From UBA9732 sp031935845 (GTDB lineage: Bacteria > Spirochaetota > Spirochaetia > Sphaerochaetales > Sphaerochaetaceae), in NCBI GenBank assembly GCA_031935845.1, contig JAJBWA010000180.1, positions 1 through 23,629 of the forward strand: a stretch of DNA of 23,629 bases. The letters are read 5' to 3'. This document shows positions 1 to 6,104 of the stretch, one piece after another. Position 1 is the stretch's first letter. Every line of letters begins with the position of its first letter. The notes below the pieces were generated by a model that searched no databases, was not told the origin of the DNA, and worked only from the letters and a program-made list of their open reading frames with translations. Both the position numbers and the translations under genes were made by a program.

Positions 1-344
1 GGGACTATGAACCAGCTGATGCGGATGGAGATGTGGGAGACGTTCATGAAACAGATAAGGAGTTCCATTCAGATCAGGGCCACGATTCCGGGGACATAGC
101 TGTACGGCATCCTGTTGAGCAGAATCCGGTCCACAATGGCCAGAATCAGCATCGATACTGAAATGACGATGCAGGCATAATAAGAGGTCTGCTTGAATAT
201 TCCGGTCTTTATGCCGATTGCAATTGCTGGCCCGACAAGAATGACGAGCCACAGGATGGCATTGAGTGACTTGTCCACCCTGTTCCTGTTGTTGCGCAGG
301 AACTGCTCGAAATCCTCGGGCTCACCGGCGTGTATATAATCCAT
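1..344 (-). pseudogene. N-terminal part of a multi-TM sensor/regulator, interrupted by in-frame TGA
   Basis: An ATG at 344 preceded by a good ribosome site (GGAGAGGGTG) opens a 91-codon frame ending at a TGA (69-71). It has an acidic N-terminus with the stretch EDFEQFLRNNRNRVDKSLN and two hydrophobic segments (about residues 29-48 and 56-73). After the TGA the same frame continues open to the window edge, starting with ATG and reading MELLICFMNVSHISIRISWF, which is again membrane-like. I recall similar N-termini, including a xMNxxHxxIRxxWF segment, in multi-TM GGDEF or PP2C regulators, so the part after the stop is probably the rest of the same protein. Either the gene is broken by a nonsense mutation, or a second polypeptide restarts at the ATG directly after the TGA. 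The 3' part lies outside the window, so its output domain is unknown. Confidence 0.55.
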
Positions 345-523
345 CGTCCACCCTCTCCATTGCTTTATCCGTTATTCGGGTTTATCCTAGGCATATCCAT
401 GGCGCGGAACACCCAAGTGTGAGCCTGCGCGCTATCCTGAACATTGCAGGCAGTTCGTAGAAAAAGGAAGCGCATTCGGCCAATTCCATTTTCCCGCCAT
501 GGATTTTCTGTATACAAACGCAA

Positions 524-862
524 TCAGGAACGGCCGAACCTATCAAATCTGGTCAGAGTCTCGCACTGGCTGAAGAATGTGTCATCGTCGTCATCGTCGT
601 CATCGTCCTCGTCTTCCTCTGTCGGAATATGAGGTACCCAACGGTAGGTGTCCTTGACTACTGTTCCACCTGATACGGATTTAAGATCATCTTTGGAAAG
701 CTCCGTGGATCTGGCTATCCTTTCTGCAAGCTTTGCAGCCTTCTCATCAGTGATTTCGAGTCCGTTTTCCTTTGCGAACTCCAGGACCTTTTCCTTGGTG
801 GTAAGAAGCGGAAGCTGTTTCATCAGTTCCGGAGTAAGATTCTCCATTGTAAACTTCTTCAT
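524..862 (-). CDS. Nif11/NHLP-type leader peptide protein with poly-Asp tract
   Basis: The product has 112 aa. The start at 862 (MKKFTMEN) is chosen for the GGAGGAG ribosome site just upstream; an upstream in-frame start at 886 has no such site. Residues 1-66 look like the leader of Nif11/NHLP-type precursor peptides: amphipathic helices, a KENGLEITDEKA segment, then ELSKDDLKSVSGG with Gly-Gly at 65-66. In that family, peptidase-containing exporters cut after GG. The 46-residue tail has one Cys (C100), an aromatic patch (YRWVPHIP), nine consecutive Asp (86-94) and ends RFDRFGRS. No maturation enzyme, C39 peptidase or exporter is in the window. It follows the RT gene by 48 bp on the same strand and has its own candidate promoter. 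Its function is unknown; it may be a secreted peptide, or a small cytoplasmic protein reusing a Nif11 fold. Confidence 0.75.
   Translation of the reverse strand: MKKFTMENLTPELMKQLPLLTTKEKVLEFAKENGLEITDEKAAKLAERIARSTELSKDDLKSVSGGTVVKDTYRWVPHIPTEEDEDDDDDDDDDTFFSQCETLTRFDRFGRS
581..607 (-). repeat. Three perfect copies of a 9-bp tandem repeat
   Basis: The unit GTCATCGTC (plus strand) occurs three times without mismatch and encodes Asp-Asp-Asp per copy in the peptide gene at 524-862. Flanking codons are also Asp/Glu. Gain or loss of a unit would keep the frame and change only the length of the acidic tract. Confidence 0.9.
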
Positions 863-884
863 AAACTCTCCTCCATGTAACCAC

Positions 885-914
885 ATTATAACATGTATAT
901 CCGCCGATTGTTAC
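885..914 (-). promoter_or_regulatory. Candidate promoter of the peptide gene
   Basis: A perfect TATAAT (885-890) lies 18 bp from GTAACA (909-914, 4 of 6 matches to TTGACA). The -35 element overlaps the last codons of the RT gene. Transcription would begin about 15 bases upstream of the peptide's start codon, leaving the GGAGGAG site in the leader, so the peptide could be made without the RT. Confidence 0.5.
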
Positions 915-3106
915 ATACGTTTCATCTGCCTGTTTTCCTGATACCCGTAGTACTGGCTGACAAGACTCCTGTACCCCATGTTCCGGAGATGCCTGTACCG
1001 CAGTGAGAACTTCAGATTTCCGGAATGCCCGGTCACCGAACGCCGGATAATGTTGACTGCCATACGGTCCATACGTTTGAGCCCGTCGGTCACGGTGATG
1101 TATCTGAACAGCCCCCTGATGTTGACTGCCTTTTCAACCATGTGCAGCCTGCGGATACATGAATAGACCGTCATCTCATTCGGATACCCTTTTTCCCTCA
1201 GTCCCCTGGCATATTCTCCGATTTCCTCCCTGAGACGCCTGTTCCAGGCAGTCAGAATGGCACTTCCCACATCGATGCCTTCTTCACGGACTTTCCATGA
1301 CAGATAGTCGATGGAGACGCCGGCCTCACTTATCAGGGTCTTGTCCTCCGACACCGTCAGTTTCAGACCGGAAAGATGCTTCAAGAGGTCGGAATACAGG
1401 GCCTCAGCCTCCTCCCTGCTGCCGGCAGCCATCAGGATGTCATCGGAATACCTTATGTAAAGGCCGGCATGACGCTCCATGTAGAAGTCAAGGTCAGACA
1501 GATAGAGGTTGTCGAAGAAGGCTGCAAGCGGATTGCCCGACATGACTGCAGGCCCGTCATCATGGAGAACGCCGTCCCGCATGTATTTCCGGCAGGAAAT
1601 GACCCACCTGAGGCAGTCCGCCATTCCGGGATCTCCGGAAAAGAAGGAATCGATCCTGTCGGCAAGTATTTCCCCGTCCATGGAGGGGTCATAACGGTGG
1701 ATGTCCGTCTTGAGGTATACCCGTCTGGATTCCGGCCGCGTCTCATGTATGCGCACCAGGGAATCCTCCATCGATGTTCCGAGTCTGTGAGAATACAGGC
1801 AGCCGGAGAGTCTTGCGTCATACCTCCGGATGCCGAACCCGATCAGGCCCAGAAGACATCTGTCCCTGATGGGATAGACGAATACATCCCTCTTCTTTCC
1901 GCCGCGCTTCTCAACCGTAATCAGATCGGGGACAATCGGTGTGTAAATGCAGTTCCTGATGTCAGTTATCCGCGACGTCAGCTCATCGGATACCAGATAG
2001 GAAGCCACCTGTTCCCGTTCTTCCCGGGAATAGGACCTTGAGCCGTCCAGGACATGCCTGAGGTATGCACGCCGGACATCCATGTCTGAGATATACTCCA
2101 GAGTCGGCACGGAAGGGTCAGACTCTTCAAGCATCCTCTTGCACCTGACGGTATCCGATACGGCAAGCCGGTCCAGAGTAGCTTCGCCGACACCCAGAAA
2201 CGACTGCAGGAACCCGGAAACGGATTGCACGCCCTCGGGGTCCGTCAGGCCGACCATGAGCTCCATGTTCCTGAACAGGGCAAAATGCGTGGGATTCATC
2301 GATCCGCACAGAAGCTCGAAATGCCTTCCGCGTCTGAAAAGATATATCTTGGCGTGGACATATGTGCTGCAAAGATCCTCTAAGGCACAGTACGTAACCC
2401 CTATGGGCTCCTTCAGGAGGATTTCATCCAGTACTTCCCGTCTTGTCAGCAGCAGGAAGCCGCTGTAGTTCCTCCCCGGCCCCGTGATTTTCTTCACCAC
2501 CGATTTGCCAGCCTGCGGAGCCAGTATCATGACCTCATCGTAATCCTCGGCAAGACTCAGTACGGGATTCAGATCGTCCGATGACGGGCATGAGGCATAG
2601 ATCTTCCAGTCACGGCACCGGTACGGGCCAGTAAGCTCAAGCTTCACATATGAGAATCTTGCTGCAAGCTCCAGTACAGAGTTGCGTCTGGGATTCGAAT
2701 CATCCATGAAGGCGGCAAGATCCGTGAGATAACGGCTTATGGGAGCGCTTTTGCGCTGCTTCTCTCCCGAGGCCGTCCCGGAGAATGTCACCGATATCTC
2801 CCTATTGTCGAAACTGTAGATGTTGCGGCTTGTTATCTCAAGGTTATAGATGAAGTTACCGTGCCCGTCAGTGCTTTCACGGAGTATCATCTTCCCGTGG
2901 ACAAAGCCGTCATCCATGCAGCATCTGACAAGGCTATTCCTAAGGCCCGCCTCTCTCGGACAATGACCGTCAAGATCCCGGAACAGACCCTCTCCGTAGA
3001 ACACGGTGTAGCGCGACACGTCCTCATCTGCAGGGATCATTGAGTCCAGGGTGTTGAGATCAAGATCGAATGTGCTCATCACGCACATGTTCAGAGTCAT
3101 GTCCAT
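911..3106 (-). CDS. PLD-like (HKD) nuclease-reverse transcriptase fusion protein
   Basis: The product has 731 aa. The N-terminal half carries two HKD-type motifs of the phospholipase D superfamily: HGKMIL (H70, K72) followed by SRN (93-95), and HAKIYL (H251, K253) followed by GSMN (268-271). Two motifs would make one complete active site within a single chain. The C-terminal half is a reverse transcriptase: motif A YLKTDIHRYDPSMD (D468), the GNPLAAFFDNLYLSDLD segment (524-540), motif C IRYSDD (D555, D556), and a YLSWKV segment fitting RT region 7. It lacks the maturase and endonuclease domains of group II introns. No Avd gene or template/variable repeat pair (DGR) was seen. It may belong to the 'unknown group'/Abi-like RTs, many of which act in phage defence, but I cannot place it in a named group. 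The start is uncertain: Met at codons 1, 3, 7 and 10, none with a Shine-Dalgarno sequence. Confidence 0.85.
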   Translation of the reverse strand: MDMTLNMCVMSTFDLDLNTLDSMIPADEDVSRYTVFYGEGLFRDLDGHCPREAGLRNSLVRCCMDDGFVHGKMILRESTDGHGNFIYNLEITSRNIYSFDNREISVTFSGTASGEKQRKSAPISRYLTDLAAFMDDSNPRRNSVLELAARFSYVKLELTGPYRCRDWKIYASCPSSDDLNPVLSLAEDYDEVMILAPQAGKSVVKKITGPGRNYSGFLLLTRREVLDEILLKEPIGVTYCALEDLCSTYVHAKIYLFRRGRHFELLCGSMNPTHFALFRNMELMVGLTDPEGVQSVSGFLQSFLGVGEATLDRLAVSDTVRCKRMLEESDPSVPTLEYISDMDVRRAYLRHVLDGSRSYSREEREQVASYLVSDELTSRITDIRNCIYTPIVPDLITVEKRGGKKRDVFVYPIRDRCLLGLIGFGIRRYDARLSGCLYSHRLGTSMEDSLVRIHETRPESRRVYLKTDIHRYDPSMDGEILADRIDSFFSGDPGMADCLRWVISCRKYMRDGVLHDDGPAVMSGNPLAAFFDNLYLSDLDFYMERHAGLYIRYSDDILMAAGSREEAEALYSDLLKHLSGLKLTVSEDKTLISEAGVSIDYLSWKVREEGIDVGSAILTAWNRRLREEIGEYARGLREKGYPNEMTVYSCIRRLHMVEKAVNIRGLFRYITVTDGLKRMDRMAVNIIRRSVTGHSGNLKFSLRYRHLRNMGYRSLVSQYYGYQENRQMKRM

Positions 3107-3112
3107 AGTCTG

Positions 3113-3121
3113 ATTGTACCA
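3113..3121 (-). promoter_or_regulatory. Extended -10 promoter of the RT gene
   Basis: The minus strand reads TGGTACAAT, an extended -10 element (TGN plus TACAAT), only 6 bp before the first ATG at 3106. A transcript would start at or next to that ATG. The -35 region is poor (TTGAAG with a 19-bp spacer). Confidence 0.5.
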
Positions 3122-3143
3122 CAGCTTCCACGGAATTCTTCAA

Positions 3144-3172
3144 TTGAACAATCTCCGATTTACTGCAATAAT
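3144..3172 (+). promoter_or_regulatory. Candidate promoter of the seven-TM PP2C phosphatase gene
   Basis: TTGAAC (3144-3149) and AATAAT (3167-3172) are separated by exactly 17 bp. The predicted transcription start falls at about 3179-3180, on the start codon. It overlaps the upstream region of the divergent RT gene. Confidence 0.45.
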
Positions 3173-3179
3173 CTGAAGT

Positions 3180-4634
3180 ATGCTTTTCATATTTACACCT
3201 GCAAAACTGATCAACATGTTGATCATAGCAATCGGAATCGGAGTCTGCGGCCTGAGCTTCATGCAGATCACCACCTCCACCAACATCGCACGTGAAGTCA
3301 AGCGCTTCTTCCAGCTGTTCTTCATCCTGATCATTGTTTATATCGGAACCCATCTGGCAAGGGAGCTGATGGACGGCCATGCGGGAACCGGCGTACGCAT
3401 CGCGTTGCAGACGGTCACGTTCATAGAGATATTGTCCGCAGGATTCATGTCTCTGTTCCTGTCCATGCTGGTCTATGCAGTAACCAGGACCGAGCGCTAC
3501 AAGAAACAGCTTCAGAGCACTCTCATCTCGCTTATCGTTTTCCATATCGCAGTCCTGGTAATAGGCCTGTTCACCGGGCTGGTCTACCGATTCGATGAAT
3601 CCAATGTCTACATGCGCGGCAAGGGATATCTGCTGTCCAACCTGGCTCCTCTGGTGATGCTGCTGATCAACTCGCTCTACCTGATCCGCTACAAGAACAA
3701 CATCAACCCCAGACTCAGGAAAGCATTCTGGATCTATCTGATATCTCCTATTGCTGCAATCGCAATCCAGAGTTTCTTCTACGGAATCCAGTTCATCATC
3801 CTGGCAACGGTAGCATCTGCCGTGTACATGTTCCAGGTAATCGTGAAGATACAGTCGGAAAGATACGAGAAGCAGCAGATGGAGACTTCCAGACTGGAGA
3901 CCGAGCTTACCATGGCCACACGAATCCAGGCGGACATGCTGCCCAACATCTTCCCTGCATTCCCCGACAGGAAGGAATTCGACATCTACGCCACAATGAC
4001 GCCGGCAAAGGAAGTCGGAGGCGATTTCTACGATTACTTCTTCATCGATGACGATCATCTGGGTCTGGTCATGGCCGATGTCTCAGGCAAGGGCGTTCCC
4101 GCCGCACTGTTCATGATGGCTTCCAAGATCCTCATCCAGAACTATGCCATGATGAAGGGCAATCCAAGAGAGGCCCTTGAAGCCGCAAACAGGCAGATCT
4201 GCCAGAACAACCGAGAGGACATGTTCGTGACCATCTGGCTGGGCATCCTTGATGTCAACACGGGACTTCTGATGGCTTCCAACGCAGGACACGAGTATCC
4301 TGTGGTCAAGAATCCGGGCGGAAAGTACGATTTCATAAAGGACAAGCACGGACTTGCAGTAGGTGCATACGTCACATCCAAGTACATGGAATATGAGATA
4401 CAGCTGGAGAAAGGCTCGATGGTCTTCATCTACACTGACGGTGTCGTGGAGGCAACTGATGCAAATGAGCAGCTGTTCGGAAACGACAGGCTCCTGGATG
4501 CCCTGAACGGTTCAGCCGAGGATACACCTGAAAGCGCTCTTGATAGCGTCTCCAAGGCCGTCAAGAAGTTCGTCAAGGGCGCACCTCAGTTCGACGACCT
4601 CACCATGCTCTGCCTGAAGTTCAACGGGAAATAA
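3180..4634 (+). CDS. Seven-TM PP2C/SpoIIE-family serine/threonine phosphatase
   Basis: The product has 484 aa. Seven hydrophobic segments (about 11-29, 44-62, 79-101, 115-136, 150-170, 182-200, 202-222) are followed by a short linker helix and a SpoIIE/RsbU-type PP2C domain (about 243-482). Visible motifs are RIQADMLP, AKEVGGDFYDYF (metal-binding D282), VMADVSGKGVPAALF (D300), FIYTDGVVEATD and the terminal FDDLTMLC. Such enzymes dephosphorylate anti-anti-sigma (STAS) proteins in partner-switching pathways, and the membrane part presumably senses a signal. No STAS or anti-sigma gene is adjacent. An in-frame TGA directly precedes the ATG, so the start cannot lie further upstream; the ribosome site is very weak (GAAG touching the ATG). 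It stands alone between the divergent RT gene and the convergent carbonic anhydrase gene. The catalytic part is a close paralogue of the one encoded at 20081-22690. Confidence 0.9.
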   Translation: MLFIFTPAKLINMLIIAIGIGVCGLSFMQITTSTNIAREVKRFFQLFFILIIVYIGTHLARELMDGHAGTGVRIALQTVTFIEILSAGFMSLFLSMLVYAVTRTERYKKQLQSTLISLIVFHIAVLVIGLFTGLVYRFDESNVYMRGKGYLLSNLAPLVMLLINSLYLIRYKNNINPRLRKAFWIYLISPIAAIAIQSFFYGIQFIILATVASAVYMFQVIVKIQSERYEKQQMETSRLETELTMATRIQADMLPNIFPAFPDRKEFDIYATMTPAKEVGGDFYDYFFIDDDHLGLVMADVSGKGVPAALFMMASKILIQNYAMMKGNPREALEAANRQICQNNREDMFVTIWLGILDVNTGLLMASNAGHEYPVVKNPGGKYDFIKDKHGLAVGAYVTSKYMEYEIQLEKGSMVFIYTDGVVEATDANEQLFGNDRLLDALNGSAEDTPESALDSVSKAVKKFVKGAPQFDDLTMLCLKFNGK

Positions 4635-4653
4635 AGTTCTGTTTACAGAGAAG

Positions 4654-5181
4654 TCACAGCCATCTGACATCGCCGCTTGCGATGTCGTAGATGGCCCCGC
4701 GGATCTCGGCTTTGCCGACCTGCGGATGGGTGGCGAAATCCTTCCTGATCCGCTCGACTCCATGGATGACATTGAGCCTGCAGGCCTCGTCAGGATCCTT
4801 AGAATCCCCTATTGCGGCCCTGATGTCATCGGTGATGGATGATACATATCCGCCGGAATGTCCCTCCAGTGCTGCGGCAACAGCCCCGCACCCCGTATGG
4901 CCCAGCATTATGATCAGACTGCATCCCAGATGAGATGCAGCATACTCTATGCTTCCCATCTGGTGTCTGTCCAGGACGTTTCCCGCCACGCGGATAACGA
5001 ACAGCTCCCCGATGTCGGCTGAGAAAATCCGCTCAGGTATAACCCTTGAGTCCGAACAGCATATCACTATCGCATAAGGATGCTGGCCTTCCTTCGCAGT
5101 CCTGAGACGCAGTTCCACCGAACCGTTCTTCTGAAAATCCCTGTTTCCTTCCGTAAGTCTTTTAATCAAAGAGTCACTCAT
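4654..5181 (-). CDS. Beta-class carbonic anhydrase
   Basis: The product has 175 aa, small for the class. It catalyses reversible hydration of CO2 to bicarbonate in the cytoplasm. The zinc ligands are visible as C42 in CSDSR (with the D44/R46 dyad) and as H95 and C98 in HTGCGA. The start codon overlaps the stop of the flavodoxin gene (ATGA), so the two are translationally coupled. It converges on the PP2C gene with only 19 bp between the stop codons and no clear terminator there. Members of this type often serve bicarbonate supply or pH control; coupling to a flavodoxin suggests co-expression but does not show a shared reaction. Confidence 0.95.
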   Translation of the reverse strand: MSDSLIKRLTEGNRDFQKNGSVELRLRTAKEGQHPYAIVICCSDSRVIPERIFSADIGELFVIRVAGNVLDRHQMGSIEYAASHLGCSLIIMLGHTGCGAVAAALEGHSGGYVSSITDDIRAAIGDSKDPDEACRLNVIHGVERIRKDFATHPQVGKAEIRGAIYDIASGDVRWL

Positions 5182-5591
5182 CCGCTGATAATGTCCTTTG
5201 CAAATTCTGCTATGTTCTTCAGGTCATTCCCATCGGGCTTGCCCTTGTGGACATTCTTGAACTCACCCTTGCAGTGGAATTCCCTGCTGTCTACGGGGAT
5301 ACCGATCTTCGAGGCCTCGGCCCTCACCTTCTTAATTGTGGAATTCATCATTGCAGCAGAACCGAAATTGACGATTTTGCCCACCTTGTCCTTGTCCAGG
5401 CTCCTGATGAAGGCACGCACCTCGGGATCTATCGAGAATGCATAATATGAATTGCCGAGAAAAAGGATATCCGTTTTTTCCGTTACCGGAACATCAATCG
5501 GAAGAGCCTCTACTCCCACGGCCTTGGCAACAGCCTCTGCCAGACGCTTTGTATTCCCTGTTTTGGTGTAATATCTTACTTCTACCTTCAT
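5178..5591 (-). CDS. Flavodoxin-like protein
   Basis: The product has 137 aa. The start is the MKVEVRYY codon at 5591, preceded by AGAGGTG; an upstream extension has no site. The N-terminus holds the FMN phosphate loop TKTGNT (residues 9-14), then LFLGNSYYAF in the second loop position and GSAAMMNSTIKK, as in short-chain flavodoxins of anaerobes. It would carry one or two electrons between redox enzymes in the cytoplasm. It is the first gene of a two-gene operon with carbonic anhydrase and has its own extended -10 promoter. The flavodiiron gene lies 0.5 kb upstream on the same strand, so the region is rich in flavin redox proteins. The electron partner cannot be told from the sequence. Confidence 0.85.
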   Translation of the reverse strand: MKVEVRYYTKTGNTKRLAEAVAKAVGVEALPIDVPVTEKTDILFLGNSYYAFSIDPEVRAFIRSLDKDKVGKIVNFGSAAMMNSTIKKVRAEASKIGIPVDSREFHCKGEFKNVHKGKPDGNDLKNIAEFAKDIISG

Positions 5592-5622
5592 CTTCACCTC
5601 TCTCCTGTATTGGACTTCACCA

Positions 5623-5631
5623 ATTGTACCA
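5623..5631 (-). promoter_or_regulatory. Extended -10 promoter of the flavodoxin-carbonic anhydrase operon
   Basis: TGGTACAAT on the minus strand sits about 32 bp before the flavodoxin ATG, leaving a leader of roughly 25 bases that contains the ribosome site. The -35 is weak (GTGATT at 18 bp). Confidence 0.5.
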
Positions 5632-5667
5632 CAATCCCCGTCAATCAATCACCCGGTTCAGTTCGAC

Positions 5668-5687
5668 AACCCGTAATTTGCGGGGTT
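5668..5687 (-). terminator. Possible stem-loop after the 132-aa gene
   Basis: AACCCCG and CGGGTT (minus strand) can pair around a seven-base loop with one bulge, 15 bp after the stop of the gene at 5702-6097. There is no T run behind it, so it is a weak terminator candidate at best. Confidence 0.25.
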
Positions 5688-5701
5688 CTCTGGGCAGGAT
5701 T

Positions 5702-6097
5702 TCAGCCTTTTTCTGCAAGGAGGTACTTGCCCCTGCCGCCTTTGGAGACTTCTCCGAAAACCAGGGCAAAAGAATTTCCGAGTATCAAAACTGCATCAAA
5801 GCAGGAAACAGCCTGTGAAACGGCTTCCTGAAGAGTCATCGGCGTTCCGTAAGGCGACAGATCCGGAGAAAGAAAAAGGCATGGTCCCCCATGGGCCCTG
5901 GCAAATGATGCAAAGGCCGGGGACCTCTCGAGATCCTCACCTTCAAGAAGGATTCCGGCAGGATCAAGCAGCTCCCCGGCATTGTGGCAGAACCGGCTCA
6001 GACCGTCACGGCGTTTTGCAGGCGTCGAAAGTTCATGCAGCAGACGTTCACGTCTGGATTTCCTGATGAACAGGTTCACGAACCGTTCTTCTGTCAT
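5702..6097 (-). CDS. Conserved-looking hypothetical protein
   Basis: The product has 131-133 aa and I do not recognise its family. It begins 7 bp after the flavodiiron stop codon, either at ATG 6097 (used here) or at TTG 6103; the AGGA inside the upstream gene could serve either. The N-terminus is basic (LFIRKSRRERLLHEL, KRRDGLSRFCHN). The rest is mixed, with an EGEDLERSPAF segment and a hydrophobic AVLILGNSFALVFGEV strand-turn-strand, and it ends in a basic KGGRGKYLLAEKG. There is no signal peptide or TM segment, so it is probably cytoplasmic. Position suggests co-transcription with the flavodiiron gene, but no function can be assigned. Confidence 0.7.
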   Translation of the reverse strand: MTEERFVNLFIRKSRRERLLHELSTPAKRRDGLSRFCHNAGELLDPAGILLEGEDLERSPAFASFARAHGGPCLFLSPDLSPYGTPMTLQEAVSQAVSCFDAVLILGNSFALVFGEVSKGGRGKYLLAEKG

Positions 6098-6104
6098 GCG
6101 CAAA

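Noticed and set aside
1..344. TGA read as Trp or selenocysteine
   Set aside because: TGA ends many complete genes in this window and no selenocysteine insertion-like hairpin follows the TGA.
424..451. GCCTGC...GCAGGC inverted repeat as a terminator for the peptide gene
   Set aside because: The loop would be about 16 bases and no T run follows on either strand.
444..632. A small plus-strand frame ending in a run of Ser
   Set aside because: The Ser run is the opposite-strand reading of the Asp repeat in the Nif11-type gene.
1376..2041. A 221-codon plus-strand frame inside the RT gene
   Set aside because: It is the antisense of the RT coding region, with no ribosome site or recognisable domain.
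911..3106. A retron or diversity-generating retroelement
   Set aside because: A VTG triplet occurs at residues 691-693, but about 90 residues beyond the YLSWKV segment, and no msr/msd-like structure or NAxxH motif was seen. No Avd gene and no template/variable repeat pair was found for a DGR.
911..3106. A group II intron
   Set aside because: No maturase (X/En) domain and no domain V-like RNA hairpin at the 3' side; the PLD half replaces any intron-type N-terminus.
3060..4058. A 332-codon minus-strand open frame opposite the PP2C gene
   Set aside because: It is the antisense shadow of the PP2C gene, with an odd Asp/Gln/Tyr/Cys-rich composition, no ribosome site and no domain.
4635..4653. TTCTGTTTACAGAG between the PP2C and carbonic anhydrase genes, resembling the palindromes near 20000
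   Set aside because: It lies between two convergent stop codons, the flanking arms do not match, and no promoter is there. Probably chance.
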